From Brevundimonas fontaquae (lineage in GTDB: Bacteria > Pseudomonadota > Alphaproteobacteria > Caulobacterales > Caulobacteraceae): a stretch of DNA of 64,000 nucleotides. The position numbers were made by a program, and so were the translations under genes. The notes beneath the pieces were generated by a model. That model had not been told where the DNA came from. It saw nothing but the letters and a program-made list of their open reading frames with translations, and ran no database searches. The stretch is taken from positions 124,001-188,000 of the forward strand of contig NZ_CP070968.1 of NCBI RefSeq assembly GCF_017086445.1, read 5' to 3'. Position 1 is the first letter of the stretch. Every line of letters begins with the position of its first letter. Positions 54,456 through 63,502 of this stretch are shown piece by piece.

Positions 54456-56735
54456 ATGATGCCGGCAGGCGGCGCGATGACCAGAGGACCCCGGATCCTC
54501 CTGCGCCAGATCCGCGAGGCTCTGGGCGGGGCCGGCGCGGGCGCGACGCCGGCGCAGGACCGGCTGAACATGGTCGTCAAGATCATCGCCCGGTCGATGG
54601 TCGCCGAGGTCTGCTCCATCTATCTGCGTCGCGCGTCGGGCGAGCTCGAGCTGTTCGCCACCGAGGGTCTGAACCCCGACGCCGTGCACAACACCCGGCT
54701 GCGGCCCGGCGAGGGCCTGGTGGGCGAGGTGGCGCGGATGGCCCAGCCCATCAGCCTGTCGGACGCGCCGTCGCACCCGTCCTTCTCCTATCGCCCCGAG
54801 ACTGGCGAAGACCCCTATCACGCCTTCCTGGGCGCCCCGCTGCTGCGCGGCGGTCGGGCCATCGGCGTCCTGGTCGTTCAGAACCGCACCGAGCGGCGCT
54901 ATGACGAGGAAGAGGTCGAGGACATCCAGACCATCGCCATGGTCCTGTCCGAAACGGTGTCGTCGGGCGAACTGCTGGCCCAGGACGAACTGCGCGACGT
55001 GGAGCTGGCGCCGCACCGGCCCGAGCGGCTGAAGGGCCAGAAGTTCGCCGACGGCCTGGCTTTTGGCCATGTGGTTCTGCACGAGGCGCCGCTGGCGCCC
55101 GAGAAGTTGCTTTCCGATGACCCGGCGATGGAGGAGGCGCGGCTAAAGCTGGCGCTGGCCACGCTGAAGAGCGGCCTGGACGTCATGCTGGACAAGGGCC
55201 AGGGCCTGGCCGGTCCGTCGTTCGAGGTTCTGGAAACCTATCGGATGTTCGCCGACGACCGGGGCTGGAACCGGTCGCTGGAAGAGGCGGTGAGGAACGG
55301 TCTGACGGCCGAGGCGGCGGTGGACCGGGTCAGGAACGAACACCGCGCCCGCTTCGCCCAGGCGCGCGACCCCTATATCCGCGAACGGCTGCACGACTTC
55401 GAGGATCTGGCCAACCGGCTGCTGCGGGTGCTGGCGGGCGACAAGCCGGGCGAGCGCGAACTGCCCGACGACGCCATCCTGGTGGCGCGAAACCTGGGCC
55501 CCGCCGACCTGCTGGAATATCCGCGCGATAAGCTGAAGGGGCTGTTGCTGGAAGAGGGTTCGGCCGCCAGCCACGCCGCCATCGTTGCGCGCGCGCTGCA
55601 GATCCCGTGCGTCGGTCGTCTGATGGGCCTGCGCGACCGACTGTCGGAAGGCGACATGGTCATCGCCGACGGCGAGACCGGCGAGACCTATCTGCGCCCC
55701 CGTCCCGATATGCTGGAGGCGGTGCAGTCGCGCATGGCCGTGCGCGAACAGCGCCAGGCCGAGTTCGCCCAGCTGCGCGACGTGCCGGCCGTGACCCTGG
55801 ACGGTCAGCGGATCACGGTTCTGACCAATGCGGGTCTGGCGGTCGATCTGGAAAACATGGTCGAGACGGGCGCCGAGGGCATCGGCCTGTTCCGCACCGA
55901 GTTCCAGTTCATGGTCTCGGACGAACTGCCCCGGCTGGACGCCCAGACGGCGCTCTACAAGCTGGTGCTGGACGCAGCGGGCGACAAACCCGTCACCTTC
56001 CGCACCCTTGACATCGGCGGCGACAAGGTCCTGCCCTATCTGGAGGCCGAGCGCGAAGAGAACCCCGCGCTGGGCCGCCGCGCCATCCGCCTGGGTCTGG
56101 ACCGGCCGTCGCTGTTGCGGATGCAGCTGCGGGCGCTGCTGGCGGCGGGGGCGGGGCGCGAACTGCGCGTCATGTTCCCCATGATCGCCACGGTGGACGA
56201 ATTCCGGGCCGCGCGCGAGCTGGTCGATATCGAATGCGCCTGGGCGCGGCGTCGCGGGCGCGCCTTGCCCGCCCTGCTGCGCGTCGGGGCGATGGTCGAA
56301 TGCCCGTCCCTGTTGTGGCATCTGGACGCCCTGTTGCCGCTGACGGATTTCGTCTCCATCGGCACCAACGACCTGTTCCAGTACATGTACGCGGCCGACC
56401 GGACCAATCCGCTGGTGTCGGATCGCTACGACCCGCTGTCGCCGCCGACCCTGCGGGCGCTCCAGACCATCCAGAAGGCCTGCGCCGACACCGGCACGCC
56501 GGTCTCGATCTGCGGCGAACTGGCGGGACGGCCGCTGGAGGCCTTCGCCCTGATCGTGCTGGGCTTCACCCGACTGTCGGCGCCGGCGGGCGGTGTCGGG
56601 CCGGTCAAGCGGATGATCCTGTCGGCGGACCTGAATGCGGCCCGGCGCGGCATGGCCAATCTGCTGAACCTGTCCACGGGCTCGGTTCGAAACGAGATTG
56701 AATCCCTGGCGCGCAAGCTGAACGTCGCCGTCTGA
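54456..56735 (+). CDS. ptsP: phosphoenolpyruvate-protein phosphotransferase PtsP (EI-Ntr)
   Basis: A 759-residue enzyme I of the nitrogen-related PTS: a GAF domain (about residues 25-165), then the PEP-utiliser N-terminal domain, the phospho-histidine in GSAASHAAIVAR (near residue 375), and the PEP-binding barrel with GLFRTEFQFM and a late SICGELAGRP. It phosphorylates NPr and senses nitrogen, often through glutamine or GAF ligands. The starts at 54456 or 54459 (ATGATG) follow GGGAG; 54459 has the better spacing. Confidence 0.95.
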   Translation: MMPAGGAMTRGPRILLRQIREALGGAGAGATPAQDRLNMVVKIIARSMVAEVCSIYLRRASGELELFATEGLNPDAVHNTRLRPGEGLVGEVARMAQPISLSDAPSHPSFSYRPETGEDPYHAFLGAPLLRGGRAIGVLVVQNRTERRYDEEEVEDIQTIAMVLSETVSSGELLAQDELRDVELAPHRPERLKGQKFADGLAFGHVVLHEAPLAPEKLLSDDPAMEEARLKLALATLKSGLDVMLDKGQGLAGPSFEVLETYRMFADDRGWNRSLEEAVRNGLTAEAAVDRVRNEHRARFAQARDPYIRERLHDFEDLANRLLRVLAGDKPGERELPDDAILVARNLGPADLLEYPRDKLKGLLLEEGSAASHAAIVARALQIPCVGRLMGLRDRLSEGDMVIADGETGETYLRPRPDMLEAVQSRMAVREQRQAEFAQLRDVPAVTLDGQRITVLTNAGLAVDLENMVETGAEGIGLFRTEFQFMVSDELPRLDAQTALYKLVLDAAGDKPVTFRTLDIGGDKVLPYLEAEREENPALGRRAIRLGLDRPSLLRMQLRALLAAGAGRELRVMFPMIATVDEFRAARELVDIECAWARRRGRALPALLRVGAMVECPSLLWHLDALLPLTDFVSIGTNDLFQYMYAADRTNPLVSDRYDPLSPPTLRALQTIQKACADTGTPVSICGELAGRPLEAFALIVLGFTRLSAPAGGVGPVKRMILSADLNAARRGMANLLNLSTGSVRNEIESLARKLNVAV

Positions 56736-56861
56736 TCCCAGGCGTCTGGACGCTGGTGTCTGGACGCAAGGGCGGCGTTGCTGGTCGGCGCGCAATCGTC
56801 TATCTCGGGCCCTGTGAACGGCGCGTCGGCGCTGTGTTTCCCGGACATGGGGTCAGGCGTC

Positions 56862-57968
56862 ATGACGCTGAATGCGGGGGTCGCCCCCGAGGCGATCGAA
56901 AGCATTGCGGACCGGCCGGATCCGACGGCCGCCTTCGTCGACGCCGCGACCCTGGGCGACGGTTTTCGGGCCGCCCGCGAGCGGTCGGGAAAGTCGCCGG
57001 CCGAACTGGCAGCAGAGACCAAGGTGCATCGCCGGTTCCTGACCGCCCTGGAGCAGAACGACTGGTCGTCCCTGCCCTCGCGCGTCTTCGCCCTGGGCTA
57101 TGTAAGGGCCTACGCCTCGGCCCTTTCGCTCGACGAACAGACCGCCGTCGAGCGATTCAAGCGCGAGAGCCCGGACACCTCCGTGCCGCTGAAGGCGCCC
57201 ATCGGCATCGCCTTCGAGGACGTGAAACGCCATTCGCCGCGCATCGTCGCTGGCATCGCCGCCGTGGTGGTCGCCGTGATCGGCTGGAACGTGTTCCAGC
57301 GCGCCAGCCTGCATCAGACCGCCCATCCGTCCGATATCGCCGCCGTGCCAAAGACATGGACCGGCGCGGCCGATCCGGATCCGCAGGTCGCGCTCAGCGC
57401 ACCCATGTCCGCGCCGCCCGACCAGACGACGCCGGCCCTCTACATCACGCCGGGGCTGGAGGCCGAACTGACCGGGGTCGATCCGACCGATCCGGCCGTG
57501 ATCGCCGCCGCCGCCAATCCGGAGCCGGTGCAGAAGGCGTTCAACCCGCGCGGGGCCGTCTATGGCGCCTCGGCCAACGCCTCGATGGTGGTGATCCAGG
57601 CCAAGACGGCCGGCGCCCTGGTCGTTCGGCTGGGCGACGGTCAGGCCCTGTTCGCGCGCCAGATGGCGCCGGGCGAGGCCTGGCGCGCGCCCATCGGCGT
57701 GGCGGCGACGGTGGACGTGTCCGACCCGGCGGCTTTCGACGTCTTCCTGAACGGCGAATACGGCGGACCGCTGGCCGGCGTGCTGACGCCGCTGGCGCAG
57801 TTGAACAGTCGCGCGGACCAGGCGGCCAAGGCGCTGGCCGCCAGCCAGGCGCGCGCCCAGGTCCAGGCTCAGGCCGCCCAGGCTCAGGCCGCTCAGGCCC
57901 GGACCCAGGCGGCCGCGACGCCCTCCCCCGCGCCCGCGCCCTCTTCACCCGCCCCTGCGCCGAACTGA
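56862..57968 (+). CDS. RodZ-like protein with HTH_25, one membrane helix and DUF4115
   Basis: A 368-residue protein. A cytoplasmic HTH domain (LGDGFRAARERSGKSPAELA, about residues 29-100) is followed by a membrane helix (RIVAGIAAVVVAVIGWNVFQ), a periplasmic linker, a DUF4115-like beta domain (VVIQAKTAGALVVRLGDGQALFARQM), and a Gln/Ala then Pro/Ala tail. This is the RodZ architecture, linked to MreB and cell shape; other one-helix HTH proteins share it. An earlier TTG at 56778 is less likely than the ATG at 56862. Confidence 0.85.
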   Translation: MTLNAGVAPEAIESIADRPDPTAAFVDAATLGDGFRAARERSGKSPAELAAETKVHRRFLTALEQNDWSSLPSRVFALGYVRAYASALSLDEQTAVERFKRESPDTSVPLKAPIGIAFEDVKRHSPRIVAGIAAVVVAVIGWNVFQRASLHQTAHPSDIAAVPKTWTGAADPDPQVALSAPMSAPPDQTTPALYITPGLEAELTGVDPTDPAVIAAAANPEPVQKAFNPRGAVYGASANASMVVIQAKTAGALVVRLGDGQALFARQMAPGEAWRAPIGVAATVDVSDPAAFDVFLNGEYGGPLAGVLTPLAQLNSRADQAAKALAASQARAQVQAQAAQAQAAQARTQAAATPSPAPAPSSPAPAPN

Positions 57969-58016
57969 TGCGACGGCCGTGGTCCCGCCGTCATCAACGG
58001 CCTATATGATGCTCCC

Positions 58017-59153
58017 ATGAGCGACCACACCCACGTCCGACCCTGGCGCCACATCGAGCGTCGCAAGAGCCACCAGATCCGCGTCGGCTCCGTCCTGGTG
58101 GGCGGCGACGCCCCGATCAGCGTCCAGTCGATGACCAATACGCCGACGACGGATGCGGCGGCGACCATCGACCAGATCCGTCAGTTGGAAGAGGCCGGCG
58201 CCGACATCGTGCGCGTCTCCTGCCCCGACGTGGAATCGACCGCCGCCTTCAGGACCATCGTGCGCGAGGCCAAGGTTCCCTTGGTCGCCGACATCCACTT
58301 CCACTACAAGCGCGGCATCGAGGCGGCCGAGGCGGGCGCCGCCTGCCTGCGCATCAATCCTGGCAACATCGGTTCGGCCGACCGCGTCCGCGACGTGATC
58401 CAGGCGGCCAAGGACAATGGCTGCTCGATGCGGATCGGCGTCAACGCCGGCTCGCTGGAAAAGGAACTGCTGGAAAAATACGGCGAGCCCTGCCCCGACG
58501 CCATGGTCGAGAGCGCGCTGAACCACGCGCGCATCCTGCAGGATCACGACTTCCACGAGTTCAAGATCTCGGTAAAGGCGTCCGACCCGTTCCTGACCGT
58601 CGCCGCCTATCAGCAGCTGGCGGAGGCGATCGACTGCCCGCTTCATCTGGGCGTGACCGAGGCGGGGCCGTTGCGCACCGGCACCATCAAGTCCGCCATC
58701 GGCCTGGGGTCGATGTTGTGGGCCGGGATCGGCGACACCATCCGCGTGTCCCTGGCCGCCGATCCCGTCGAGGAGATCAAGGTCGGCTTCGACATCCTGA
58801 AGTCGCTGGGTCTGCGCCACCGTGGGGTCAACATCATCGCCTGCCCGTCCTGCGCGCGTCAGGGCTTCAACGTCATCGAGACGGTGGCGGTGCTGGAAGA
58901 GAAGCTGGCCCATATCTCGACGCCCATGAGCCTGTCGGTGATCGGCTGCGTCGTGAACGGACCGGGCGAGGCCCTCTATACCGACATCGGCTTCACCGGC
59001 GGCGGCAAGGGCGCGGGCATGATCTATCTGAACGGCAAGATCGCCCACAAACAGGCCAACGACGGCATGATCGACCACATCGTCGATCTGGTGGAACAGA
59101 AGGCCGCCGAACTGGACGCCGCACGCGCGGCGGAGCTTCAGGCGGCCGAGTAG
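58017..59153 (+). CDS. ispG: (E)-4-hydroxy-3-methylbut-2-enyl-diphosphate synthase (flavodoxin)
   Basis: The 378-residue IspG makes HMBPP in the MEP isoprenoid pathway using a [4Fe-4S] cluster. The sequence has [12 protein letters not shown] at the N-terminus of the barrel, and cluster cysteines in [14 protein letters not shown] and [12 protein letters not shown]. Its Fe-S need connects it to the NfuA-type carrier at 1.3 kb. It starts 48 bases behind the RodZ-like gene. Confidence 0.97.
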   Translation: MSDHTHVRPWRHIERRKSHQIRVGSVLVGGDAPISVQSMTNTPTTDAAATIDQIRQLEEAGADIVRVSCPDVESTAAFRTIVREAKVPLVADIHFHYKRGIEAAEAGAACLRINPGNIGSADRVRDVIQAAKDNGCSMRIGVNAGSLEKELLEKYGEPCPDAMVESALNHARILQDHDFHEFKISVKASDPFLTVAAYQQLAEAIDCPLHLGVTEAGPLRTGTIKSAIGLGSMLWAGIGDTIRVSLAADPVEEIKVGFDILKSLGLRHRGVNIIACPSCARQGFNVIETVAVLEEKLAHISTPMSLSVIGCVVNGPGEALYTDIGFTGGGKGAGMIYLNGKIAHKQANDGMIDHIVDLVEQKAAELDAARAAELQAAE

Positions 59154-59282
59154 CGGTCGCTCCGCTCTGGTTGCAGAAACCGGGCGCGCGTCACAAACCT
59201 GTGATTGACGGCCGCGGGTCTGCGTGCGACCTGTGCGTCAGGTTCGGCCGGGGGGCCGTCCCGTTAATCCACTGAGGGGCCC

Positions 59283-59750
59283 ATGATTTCCAAAAACGCC
59301 GCACGCCTTGGCGTGCGTCTACTCGCGCTTGCCGGCGTAGCGCTTTCGCTGCCTGCCTGCGCAACCGTCACGCGCGGCTCCAGCCAGCAGTTCACCGTCG
59401 AAAGCACGCCGCCCGGCGCTCAGGTCAGCACGTCGAACGGCTTTGAATGCCAGGCGACGCCTTGCACCTTCCGCATGCCGCGCAAGGACGGTTTCCGCAT
59501 CACGGTCGCCAAGGAAGGCTATGTCTCGCAGACGCACGAGATCACCAGCAGCATTTCCGGCGCCGGCGGAACGGCCATGGCCGGCAACATTCTGGTCGGC
59601 GGCATCATCGGCGGGGCCATCGACGCCACGTCCGGCGCCATGAACGACCTGAAGCCCAATCCTTTGGTCGTCACCCTGCGCACGCCGGCTGAAGAGGCGG
59701 CGGCGGCCCGCACTCCGGCCCCGACCACCGGCGCGCCGGGCGGTCAGTAG
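59283..59750 (+). CDS. PEGA-domain-like lipoprotein
   Basis: A 155-residue lipoprotein (lipobox LSLPACA) with a PEGA-like domain (VESTPPGAQVSTSNGFEC and FRITVAKEGYVSQ, about residues 38-85). A glycine-rich hydrophobic stretch (MAGNILVGGIIGGAIDATSGA) and an Ala/Pro tail follow. Two mature cysteines (ECQATPC) may pair. It resembles surface-layer or translation-associated PEGA lipoproteins only loosely; the function is unknown. The terminator at 59776 follows. Confidence 0.82.
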   Translation: MISKNAARLGVRLLALAGVALSLPACATVTRGSSQQFTVESTPPGAQVSTSNGFECQATPCTFRMPRKDGFRITVAKEGYVSQTHEITSSISGAGGTAMAGNILVGGIIGGAIDATSGAMNDLKPNPLVVTLRTPAEEAAAARTPAPTTGAPGGQ

Positions 59751-59775
59751 CCGAAGACCCGCGATTGAACGTGAG

Positions 59776-59807
59776 ACGGCGGCGGGTGCGAGCCCGCCGC
59801 CGTTTTT
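59776..59807 (+). terminator. Rho-independent terminator of the PEGA lipoprotein gene
   Basis: ACGGCGGCGGG and CCCGCCGCCGT form a perfect 11-bp stem around TGCGAG, followed by TTTTT. It lies between convergent genes; the minus strand lacks a U-run. Confidence 0.9.
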
Positions 59808-59811
59808 CGTT

Positions 59812-60588
59812 TCAGATCACCTTGAACAGCCGCAAGGCCTGATAGCCGGCGGACAGGAGCACCACAGCGCCGACGCCGTAGGTCAGGGCGCGGCGCGGGG
59901 CGATGCGGGCGATGACGCCGGCGAAGGGGGCGGCGATCAGGCCGCCGATGATCAGGCCCAGCACGGCCATGGCGTGGGTGGAGAAGCCCTCCGCCTCTTG
60001 CCAGTGTCCCGTCAGCAGGGCGACGAGGAAGGTCGCGGAGATGGCGGAGGTGACGAAGAACTCCGCCGTATTGGTGGTGCCGATCGAGACGCGCGGATCC
60101 TGGCCCGTGCCGACCAGGGTGGTGGTGACCGTGGGTCCCCAGCCGCCGCCGCCGATGGCGTCGAAGAAGCCGCCGACCAGACCCAGAGGGCCGGCGAACT
60201 TGCGCGGGAAGATCCGCTCACGTGTCTGACGCGTGGCGCGCCAGATGATCACGACGCCCATGATGGCCAGATAGGTGGTGATGAAAGGCTTCAGCAGATC
60301 CCCGTCGATGCTGGTCAGGACAAAGGCGCCGAGCCCGCCGCCGACGACGCCGCCGAGCGCCAGCGGCACGAACAGTTTCCAGTTCACATTCTTATTGACC
60401 GTATGGGACCCGGCCGACGCCGCCGTGGTGAAGACCTCGGCGGCGTGGACGCTGGCCGACGCCGTCGCGGGCGGCACGCCGAACGACAGCAGGACGGTCG
60501 AGGAAATCACGCCATAGGCCATGCCCAGCGCCCCATCCACGATCTGGGCCAGAAAACCGACGGCGAGGAAGAGCAGGAAATCTTGCAT
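59812..60588 (-). CDS. TauE/SafE family sulfite exporter-like permease
   Basis: A 258-residue protein with about seven to eight helices and the TauE/SafE features FLAQIVDGALGMAYGVISS and GGFFDAIGGGGWGPTVTTTL. Members move sulfite or organosulfur compounds. It is on the same strand as, and 34 bases downstream of, the Rrf2 regulator gene, which suggests regulation of sulfur export by an Fe-S or cysteine sensor (inference). Confidence 0.9.
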   Translation of the reverse strand: MQDFLLFLAVGFLAQIVDGALGMAYGVISSTVLLSFGVPPATASASVHAAEVFTTAASAGSHTVNKNVNWKLFVPLALGGVVGGGLGAFVLTSIDGDLLKPFITTYLAIMGVVIIWRATRQTRERIFPRKFAGPLGLVGGFFDAIGGGGWGPTVTTTLVGTGQDPRVSIGTTNTAEFFVTSAISATFLVALLTGHWQEAEGFSTHAMAVLGLIIGGLIAAPFAGVIARIAPRRALTYGVGAVVLLSAGYQALRLFKVI

Positions 60589-60622
60589 GGCGTCCTCTGC
60601 AATAGGAGGCGAACGGTGCGGG

Positions 60623-61063
60623 CTATCTCCCTAGTCGGTCAATAGGAGAAGAATTGACGGCGGCTTGCAGAAGAGTTCGCGCCTCGAAGACGGCGGCGAT
60701 CGCGTCGCGACCGTCCTGAAGCACGGGCTGCAACGGACAGGTCTTGACATCCGGGCAGGTCTCGCACGGGCCGTAGGCGGTGCGCGAGGCGCAAGGCGCG
60801 AGGGCCAGCGGGCCTTCCAGCGCGCGGATGACGTCGGCGAAGCTGATGGCGTCGGCGGGCGCGCCCAGCGCATAGCCGCCCGCCCTGCCCCGCTTCGAAG
60901 CCAGCAAACCCTGACGACGCAGATCAAGCAGGATGGCCTCTAGGAACTTTCGCGGAGCCGCCGCCGCCTCGGCGATCTCGGCGATGGTCGCGGGGCCGCC
61001 GTCCGGCAGACTGGCCAGATGCACCATGGCGCGCAGGGCGTAGCGGGACCGGTTCGACAGCAT
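60623..61063 (-). CDS. Rrf2 family transcriptional regulator
   Basis: A 146-residue regulator with an N-terminal winged helix (RYALRAMVHLASLPDGGPATIAEIAEAAAAPRKFLEAIL) and four cysteines in PCASRTAYGPCETCPDVKTC, compatible with an Fe-S cluster as in IscR/RirA or with CymR-like sensing. The isc/suf operons are not adjacent, and the TauE partner suggests a sulfur-related target (inference). Confidence 0.9.
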   Translation of the reverse strand: MLSNRSRYALRAMVHLASLPDGGPATIAEIAEAAAAPRKFLEAILLDLRRQGLLASKRGRAGGYALGAPADAISFADVIRALEGPLALAPCASRTAYGPCETCPDVKTCPLQPVLQDGRDAIAAVFEARTLLQAAVNSSPIDRLGR

Positions 61064-61121
61064 GATCCGTGATCGCCCGCCTGAGCCCCAGACGCAAGCT
61101 GTGGGGAGCTCGATCCGATCC

Positions 61122-61727
61122 TCAGGCGAGCCGCGCCACCGCCTCCAGAATCTGCGCGCCGTTATAGGGTTTCAGCACCAGGGCCTCGGCCATGTCCGCA
61201 TTCTTCGCTGCGGCGGCCACATCGCCGGAAATGAAGATGACCCGCACGGCCCAGCGGTCGGTCAGGACGCGGGCCAGTTCCACCCCGGTCATCTCGCCCG
61301 ACAGATTGATGTCCAGCAGGGCCGCATCGATGCTGTGCAGCGCAGCGGCGGCCTCGGCGGCGGCGGCGCTGTGGAACGGGCCGACGACATTGTGGCCCGC
61401 CTCGGTCAGCAGTTCGGTCAGGGAGGCGGCGGCGTCGGGATCGTCCTCGACCACCAGCAGGGTCAGGGCCTCGACCTCGGCCGGCGCCGTGGCGTCAAGC
61501 GGCGCCTGACGCGTGACGACGGCGCGAAGGTCGCGCCAGACCTCGGTCGAGGGGCGGTCGGTGTCCAGATCATAGATGGCGGCCATGGCCTTCAGTTCGC
61601 GGGCGTCTTCGGGCGACAGGTCGCCGCCGGTCTCGGCCAGACGGCTGTCGTACAGGCGGCACAGGCGATCGACGCTTTCGGCGACCTCGGCGGCGTCCGG
61701 CTGCGACGGGGGCGGGCGATCGAACAT
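61122..61727 (-). CDS. response regulator with an unusual N-terminal extension and a C-terminal receiver domain
   Basis: A 201-residue protein: residues 1-90 are an uncharacterised helical region (AEVAESVDRLCRLYDSRLAE, then ARELKAMAAIYDLD). Residues about 95-201 are a receiver domain with the acidic pair in VVEDDPDA, the phospho-Asp in ALLDINLSGEM, and Lys in LVLKPYN. No output domain follows. AGGAGGA eight bases upstream fixes the ATG at 61727. Single receivers are often relay proteins; the N-terminal region is of unknown role. Confidence 0.85.
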   Translation of the reverse strand: MFDRPPPSQPDAAEVAESVDRLCRLYDSRLAETGGDLSPEDARELKAMAAIYDLDTDRPSTEVWRDLRAVVTRQAPLDATAPAEVEALTLLVVEDDPDAAASLTELLTEAGHNVVGPFHSAAAAEAAAALHSIDAALLDINLSGEMTGVELARVLTDRWAVRVIFISGDVAAAAKNADMAEALVLKPYNGAQILEAVARLA

Positions 61728-61930
61728 GGCGTCCTCCTGACGGCTGGTCGGCCTCAACTAAGGGTTCGAACGGCTCGCGTCACCGCGACTGACGCCATCG
61801 TGACCCGGTTGTCATCGCCGATCACAAGCGCGGCGCCGGCGCTGGCCCACGCCCGACACGGCTTGCAATCGACACGACGCCCCCCGGCGGGTAAGGACGG
61901 CGCTCCGCTTTTTCTCAGGACATTTCCCTC

Positions 61931-62998
61931 TTGCGACTGCCCCAGGCCCGTCTCGATCAGGTGCTCGACCGTTTCCACGAGGTGGAGGCGCGCATGGGTT
62001 CGGCGACCGACGGCGCCGAGATCGTGCGGCTGTCCAAGGAGCACGCCGAGCTGAAGCCCGTCGTCGATGCGGTTCAGGGCCTGGCCCGGGCGCGCGCCGA
62101 AATGGCGGATCTGGAGGCCATGACGGCCGATCCGGAAATGGCGGCGATGGCCGAGGAGGAGCTGCGGGCGCTGACCGACAGGCTGCCCGATCTGGAACGC
62201 GAGGTCGCCCTGCTGCTGGCCCCGCGCGACGCCGACGAGAACGCCTCGGCCGTACTGGAAGTGCGCGCCGGCACCGGCGGGGACGAGGCGGCCCTGTTCG
62301 CTGGCGACCTGTTCCGCATGTATTCGCGCTACGCCTCCACGCGCGGCTGGCGGATCGAGCTGGATTCGGCGACCGAGGGCGACGCCGGCGGCTATAAGGA
62401 AATCATCGCCACGGTGACGGGCGAAGGCGTGTTCGGCCGGCTGAAGTTCGAGAGCGGCGTTCATCGGGTGCAGCGCGTGCCGACGACCGAGTCGCAGGGG
62501 CGCATCCACACCTCCGCGGCGACGGTGGCGGTCCTGCCCGAGGTCGAGGACGTGGAGATCGAAATCCACGACAAGGACATCCGCATCGACACCTTCCGCG
62601 CGTCAGGTTCGGGCGGTCAGCACGTCAATACGACCGATTCCGCCGTGCGCATCACCCACCTGCCCACCGGCATCATGGTGACGTCGTCGGAGAAGTCCCA
62701 GCACGTCAATCGCGACAAGGCGATGAAGAACCTGCGCGTGCGCCTGTACGACATGCAGCGCCAGGCCAAGGATCTGGCCCGCTCGGACAGCCGCAAGTCG
62801 CAGGTCGGGTCGGGCGACCGGTCGGAACGGATCCGCACCTACAACTATCCGCAAGGGCGCGTCAGCGATCACCGCATCAACCTGACCCTGCACAGCCTGC
62901 CCCAGATCATGGAAGGCGATATCGATCCGCTGCTGAACGCCCTGATCGCCGAGGACCAGGCGGCGCGTCTGGCCGACCTGGAAGCCGAGTTCGGCTGA
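61931..62998 (+). CDS. prfA: peptide chain release factor 1
   Basis: The 355-residue RF1 ends translation at UAA and UAG. It has the GGQ motif in [20 protein letters not shown] (near residue 230), the stop-recognition loop region with [15 protein letters not shown] earlier in the domain, and [21 protein letters not shown]. The start is a TTG at 61931, with AGGAC 11 bases upstream. The usual follower prmC is not adjacent; a convergent gene comes next. Confidence 0.96.
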   Translation: MRLPQARLDQVLDRFHEVEARMGSATDGAEIVRLSKEHAELKPVVDAVQGLARARAEMADLEAMTADPEMAAMAEEELRALTDRLPDLEREVALLLAPRDADENASAVLEVRAGTGGDEAALFAGDLFRMYSRYASTRGWRIELDSATEGDAGGYKEIIATVTGEGVFGRLKFESGVHRVQRVPTTESQGRIHTSAATVAVLPEVEDVEIEIHDKDIRIDTFRASGSGGQHVNTTDSAVRITHLPTGIMVTSSEKSQHVNRDKAMKNLRVRLYDMQRQAKDLARSDSRKSQVGSGDRSERIRTYNYPQGRVSDHRINLTLHSLPQIMEGDIDPLLNALIAEDQAARLADLEAEFG

Positions 62999-63388
62999 TC
63001 ATCCCAGGACGCCGGTCAGCGGCAACCACAGCACCACGCCGGTGACGGCCGTGTAGGCGGCGAAGGCATGCACCGACTTCAACCGGCCGCTGGCCAGCGG
63101 GCTGTCGAGATCGGCGCGGTTGACCCACAGCAGATAGGCGGCCTGGATCGCCCAACCGGCGAGGAACGCGACCACGGCCCAGGCGCTGAGCGCCGCCAGC
63201 GCCACGCCCGACATCAGCACCACTACGCCGCCCAGGGCGATCACCCCGTCTGCGATCCGATCGTCTGCGGGAACGGCGATGACGCCGGACAGGGCCCGTT
63301 GCAGACGCCAGTTGAGCAAAGCCTGATACAAAAGCATCAGTCCGCCCAAGACGTAGAATACCCCGATTGCGCGCGCCGCCCACTCCAT
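62999..63388 (-). CDS. hypothetical small membrane protein
   Basis: A 129-residue protein with about four hydrophobic helices (AIGVFYVLGGLMLLYQALLN near the start; VVLMSGVALAALSAWAVVAFLAG). The family is not recognised. The stop abuts the prfA stop directly. The 114 bases upstream contain an imperfect palindrome and no gene. Confidence 0.72.
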   Translation of the reverse strand: MEWAARAIGVFYVLGGLMLLYQALLNWRLQRALSGVIAVPADDRIADGVIALGGVVVLMSGVALAALSAWAVVAFLAGWAIQAAYLLWVNRADLDSPLASGRLKSVHAFAAYTAVTGVVLWLPLTGVLG

Positions 63389-63390
63389 GT

Positions 63391-63413
63391 CCGAAATAAG
63401 GCGCCATTTTCGG
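63391..63413 (-). promoter_or_regulatory. imperfect palindrome just upstream of the small membrane protein gene
   Basis: CCGAAA and TTTCGG flank an 11-base centre containing GGCGCC, 3 bases upstream of the start. It could be an operator or a leader hairpin. A TTAA with a nearby GATTC at 63441-63456 is not a full CtrA box. Confidence 0.25.
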
Positions 63414-63502
63414 CGGTTGTAATCAGGGAAAATGCGACGCCGATTCGGATCGTTAACGACCGGCGCAAATTAGACACAACCGTTGGTCTGCGAGCGCGCC
63501 CG

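Noticed and set aside
63441..63456. GATTC followed by TTAA as a CtrA/GcrA site
   Set aside because: There is no second TTAA at seven-base spacing, and the site is not well placed for the genes around it.
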